DNA from: Pseudomonadota bacterium
GTDB taxonomy: Bacteria > Pseudomonadota > Gammaproteobacteria > Burkholderiales > Methylophilaceae
Assembly: GCA_029549705.1 (NCBI GenBank)
Contig: JAKPIR010000352.1
Location: 1-6,864 of the forward strand
Length of the DNA stretch: 6,864 bases
Direction of reading: 5' to 3'
Shown here: positions 5,180 to 6,864 of the stretch, one piece after another
How the letters are laid out: every line of letters begins with the position of its first letter
How positions within the stretch are numbered: position 1 is the stretch's first letter
The notes under the pieces: generated by a model
Database searches by the model: none
What the model was told of the DNA's origin: nothing
The model's input: the letters and a program-made list of their open reading frames with translations, nothing else
Translations under genes and position numbers: made by a program

Positions 5180-6864
5180 ATGAAAACACAAGCCAAAACG
5201 TCCACCAAAATCAAAACAGTAGCAAGCTCAGTAGCAAAGCCAAAGAAAGCGCTAAAAGCTAAAGCTGTTGTATTGCCTAAACTTACGCCCGTTAAACAAG
5301 CTTTACAAAACCATCTTATTTTTTCTACATTCAAGACCAGTGAGGCTGCGACGCCGCGCGATTGGTATGATACGGCTGCGTACACGGTGCGCGACCATGT
5401 GGTAGAGCGCTGGGTGAGAACTTCCAGTTCTTATTATGAGCATGACCCTAAACGCATTTATTATCTATCATTAGAATTTTTAATTGGTCGTATGATGAGC
5501 AATGCTGCACTCAATTTAGGCATAAAAGATGAGTTAAGTGATGGTTTGCGTGCATTGGGGCATGGCATGGAAGCGGCTGAAGAGATGGAGCATGATGCTG
5601 CTTTGGGTAACGGCGGCCTAGGTCGCTTGGCAGCATGCTTTTTGGATTCGATGGCGACCATGGATATTCCTGCAACCGGCTACGGTATCCGCTACGAGTA
5701 TGGCATGTTTAAGCAATCAATCGAACATGGAGAGCAGGTGGAGAATCCTGACAATTGGCTGCGTTATGGCAATATTTGGGAATTCCAGCGTCCTGAGGCG
5801 ACCTACGTCATTAAATTTTATGGGCGTGTAATTCAGGTGCCAGAAAACAATCATGGCATAACGCATCACTGGGTGGATGCAGAGCATGTGCTGGCAATGG
5901 CCTACGATGTGCCTGTGCCGGGCTATGGTACAGAAACGGTGAATAGTTTACGGTTGTGGTCGGCCAAGGCGTCACGTGAGTTTGATTTGCGCCATTTTAA
6001 CGATGGCAACTATGAAAAAGCGGTGGAAGAGCGTAACGAAACCGAGACGATTTCAAAAGTGCTTTATCCAAATGATGCCTCTGTGTTGGGTAAAGAATTA
6101 CGCTTAAAACAACAATACTTCTTTGTGTCAGCTTCTATTCAAGATATTTTGCGCCGTTTTTTAAGCGTACATGAGATGAAAAAGCCAGCAGATTGGCAAT
6201 TGTTGCCGGAGAAGATTGCGATTCAACTCAACGATACGCACCCCGCAATTGGTGTGGCCGAAATGATGCATCAACTGGTGGATGTGCACCACTTAAATTG
6301 GGATTTTGCCTGGAGTCTGGTGAACAAAATTTTTGCTTATACCAACCACACACTGATGCCGGAAGCGCTTGAAACCTGGACCATAGAGCTTTTTGGCACC
6401 TTGTTGCCGCGGCATCTGGAAATCATCTACGAAATCAATCATCAATTTTTAACCATGGTCAATCATCATTTCCCTGGCGATGTTGATTTAATTAACCGGG
6501 TGTCAATTGTTGATGAATCACACGGTCGCCGCATTCGTATGGCGCATCTGGCGGTGGTAGGCAGCCATACTGTGAATGGTGTTGCGGCTTTGCATAGCGA
6601 TTTGTTGAAAACGACTTTATTTGCGGATTTTCATAAAATCTTCCCGGGCAAATTGACCAATGTGACCAACGGTATCACACCACGACGCTGGTTGAACCAA
6701 GCCAATCCTGGTTTGACAAGCTTGATTGGAAAAGCGATTGGCGATGGCTTCCAAAAAGATTTAACGCAGCTAGTTAAATTGACCCCTTTGGCCGATGATA
6801 AAGATTTCAGAAAAGCGTTCCGGGCGGTGAAGTTTGCCAACAAACAACGCTTAGCTGAAAAAAT
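5180..6864 (+). CDS. glgP: Glycogen/alpha-glucan phosphorylase (GT35), N-terminal 561 residues, cut by window edge
   Basis: GlgP releases glucose-1-phosphate from the non-reducing ends of alpha-1,4-glucans by phosphate attack, using pyridoxal phosphate. The frame from ATG 5180 stays open to the end of the window. GT35 motifs in order are IYYLSLEFLIGR (93-104), ALGNGGLGRLAACFLDS (141-157), GYGIRYEYGMFKQ (167-179), LNDTHPAIGVAEMM (350-363), YTNHTLMPEALETW (387-400, with H390 matching rabbit His377) and TNVTNGITPRRWL (493-505). The pyridoxal-phosphate lysine motif (EASGTGNMK in the family) would fall beyond the edge. Residues 1-34 are a Lys/Ala-rich tail (AKPKKALKAKA at 19-29) before the conserved domain. 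The start has no clear Shine-Dalgarno: CCCCC directly precedes the ATG and only AAAG (5170-5173) is purine-rich. A TGA at 5156-5158 rules out an upstream in-frame start. Confidence 0.96.
   Translation, partial: MKTQAKTSTKIKTVASSVAKPKKALKAKAVVLPKLTPVKQALQNHLIFSTFKTSEAATPRDWYDTAAYTVRDHVVERWVRTSSSYYEHDPKRIYYLSLEFLIGRMMSNAALNLGIKDELSDGLRALGHGMEAAEEMEHDAALGNGGLGRLAACFLDSMATMDIPATGYGIRYEYGMFKQSIEHGEQVENPDNWLRYGNIWEFQRPEATYVIKFYGRVIQVPENNHGITHHWVDAEHVLAMAYDVPVPGYGTETVNSLRLWSAKASREFDLRHFNDGNYEKAVEERNETETISKVLYPNDASVLGKELRLKQQYFFVSASIQDILRRFLSVHEMKKPADWQLLPEKIAIQLNDTHPAIGVAEMMHQLVDVHHLNWDFAWSLVNKIFAYTNHTLMPEALETWTIELFGTLLPRHLEIIYEINHQFLTMVNHHFPGDVDLINRVSIVDESHGRRIRMAHLAVVGSHTVNGVAALHSDLLKTTLFADFHKIFPGKLTNVTNGITPRRWLNQANPGLTSLIGKAIGDGFQKDLTQLVKLTPLADDKDFRKAFRAVKFANKQRLAEK

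Noticed and set aside
5152..5385. Minus-strand open frame with a hydrophobic look opposite the glgP start
   Set aside because: It is the complement of the Lys/Ala-rich GlgP tail; reversing AAA/GCT-rich codons naturally yields Phe/Leu/Ala-rich peptides. The GT35 frame explains the region.

Overview
The window holds a glycogen (alpha-glucan) metabolism locus of a Gram-negative bacterium: four large genes with short to medium gaps and almost no accessory content. The moderately AT-rich composition, the proteobacterial style of GlgC and GlgB, and a PGM1-like (eukaryote-type) phosphoglucomutase suggest a proteobacterium. My best guess is a betaproteobacterium of the Methylophilaceae type (Methylotenera/Methylophilus-like). 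That placement is inference from protein character, not from a marker gene.

Layout. 1-555 (minus): 5' part of glgC, ADP-glucose pyrophosphorylase, running off the left edge. 556-730: divergent control region between glgC and glgB with short repeats and candidate -10 boxes. 731-2965 (plus): complete glgB, branching enzyme, with a TTG start. 2966-3085: AT-rich convergent gap with a weak terminator candidate. 3086-4738 (minus): complete pgm, alpha-D-glucose phosphate-specific phosphoglucomutase. 4739-5179: 441-bp divergent intergenic region with several small dyads and a possible gene relic. 5180-6864 (plus): 5' part of glgP, glycogen phosphorylase, running off the right edge.

How the genes work together. 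Pgm interconverts glucose-6-phosphate and glucose-1-phosphate. GlgC activates glucose-1-phosphate to ADP-glucose, the donor for a glycogen synthase (GlgA) that is not in this window. GlgB adds alpha-1,6 branches. GlgP removes glucose units from chain ends by phosphorolysis, returning glucose-1-phosphate that Pgm can send back to glycolysis. Synthesis and breakdown are thus encoded side by side, but the four genes alternate in strand (minus, plus, minus, plus). No two adjacent genes can share an ordinary operon, so control must lie in the two divergent regions.

I see no evidence of a novel system, CRISPR array, RNA gene or intact mobile element. The items most worth a second look are the 4739-5179 region, the repeats between glgC and glgB, the lysine-rich N-terminal tails of GlgB and GlgP, and a Trp in GlgC where the E. 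coli enzyme has its activator-binding Lys39.
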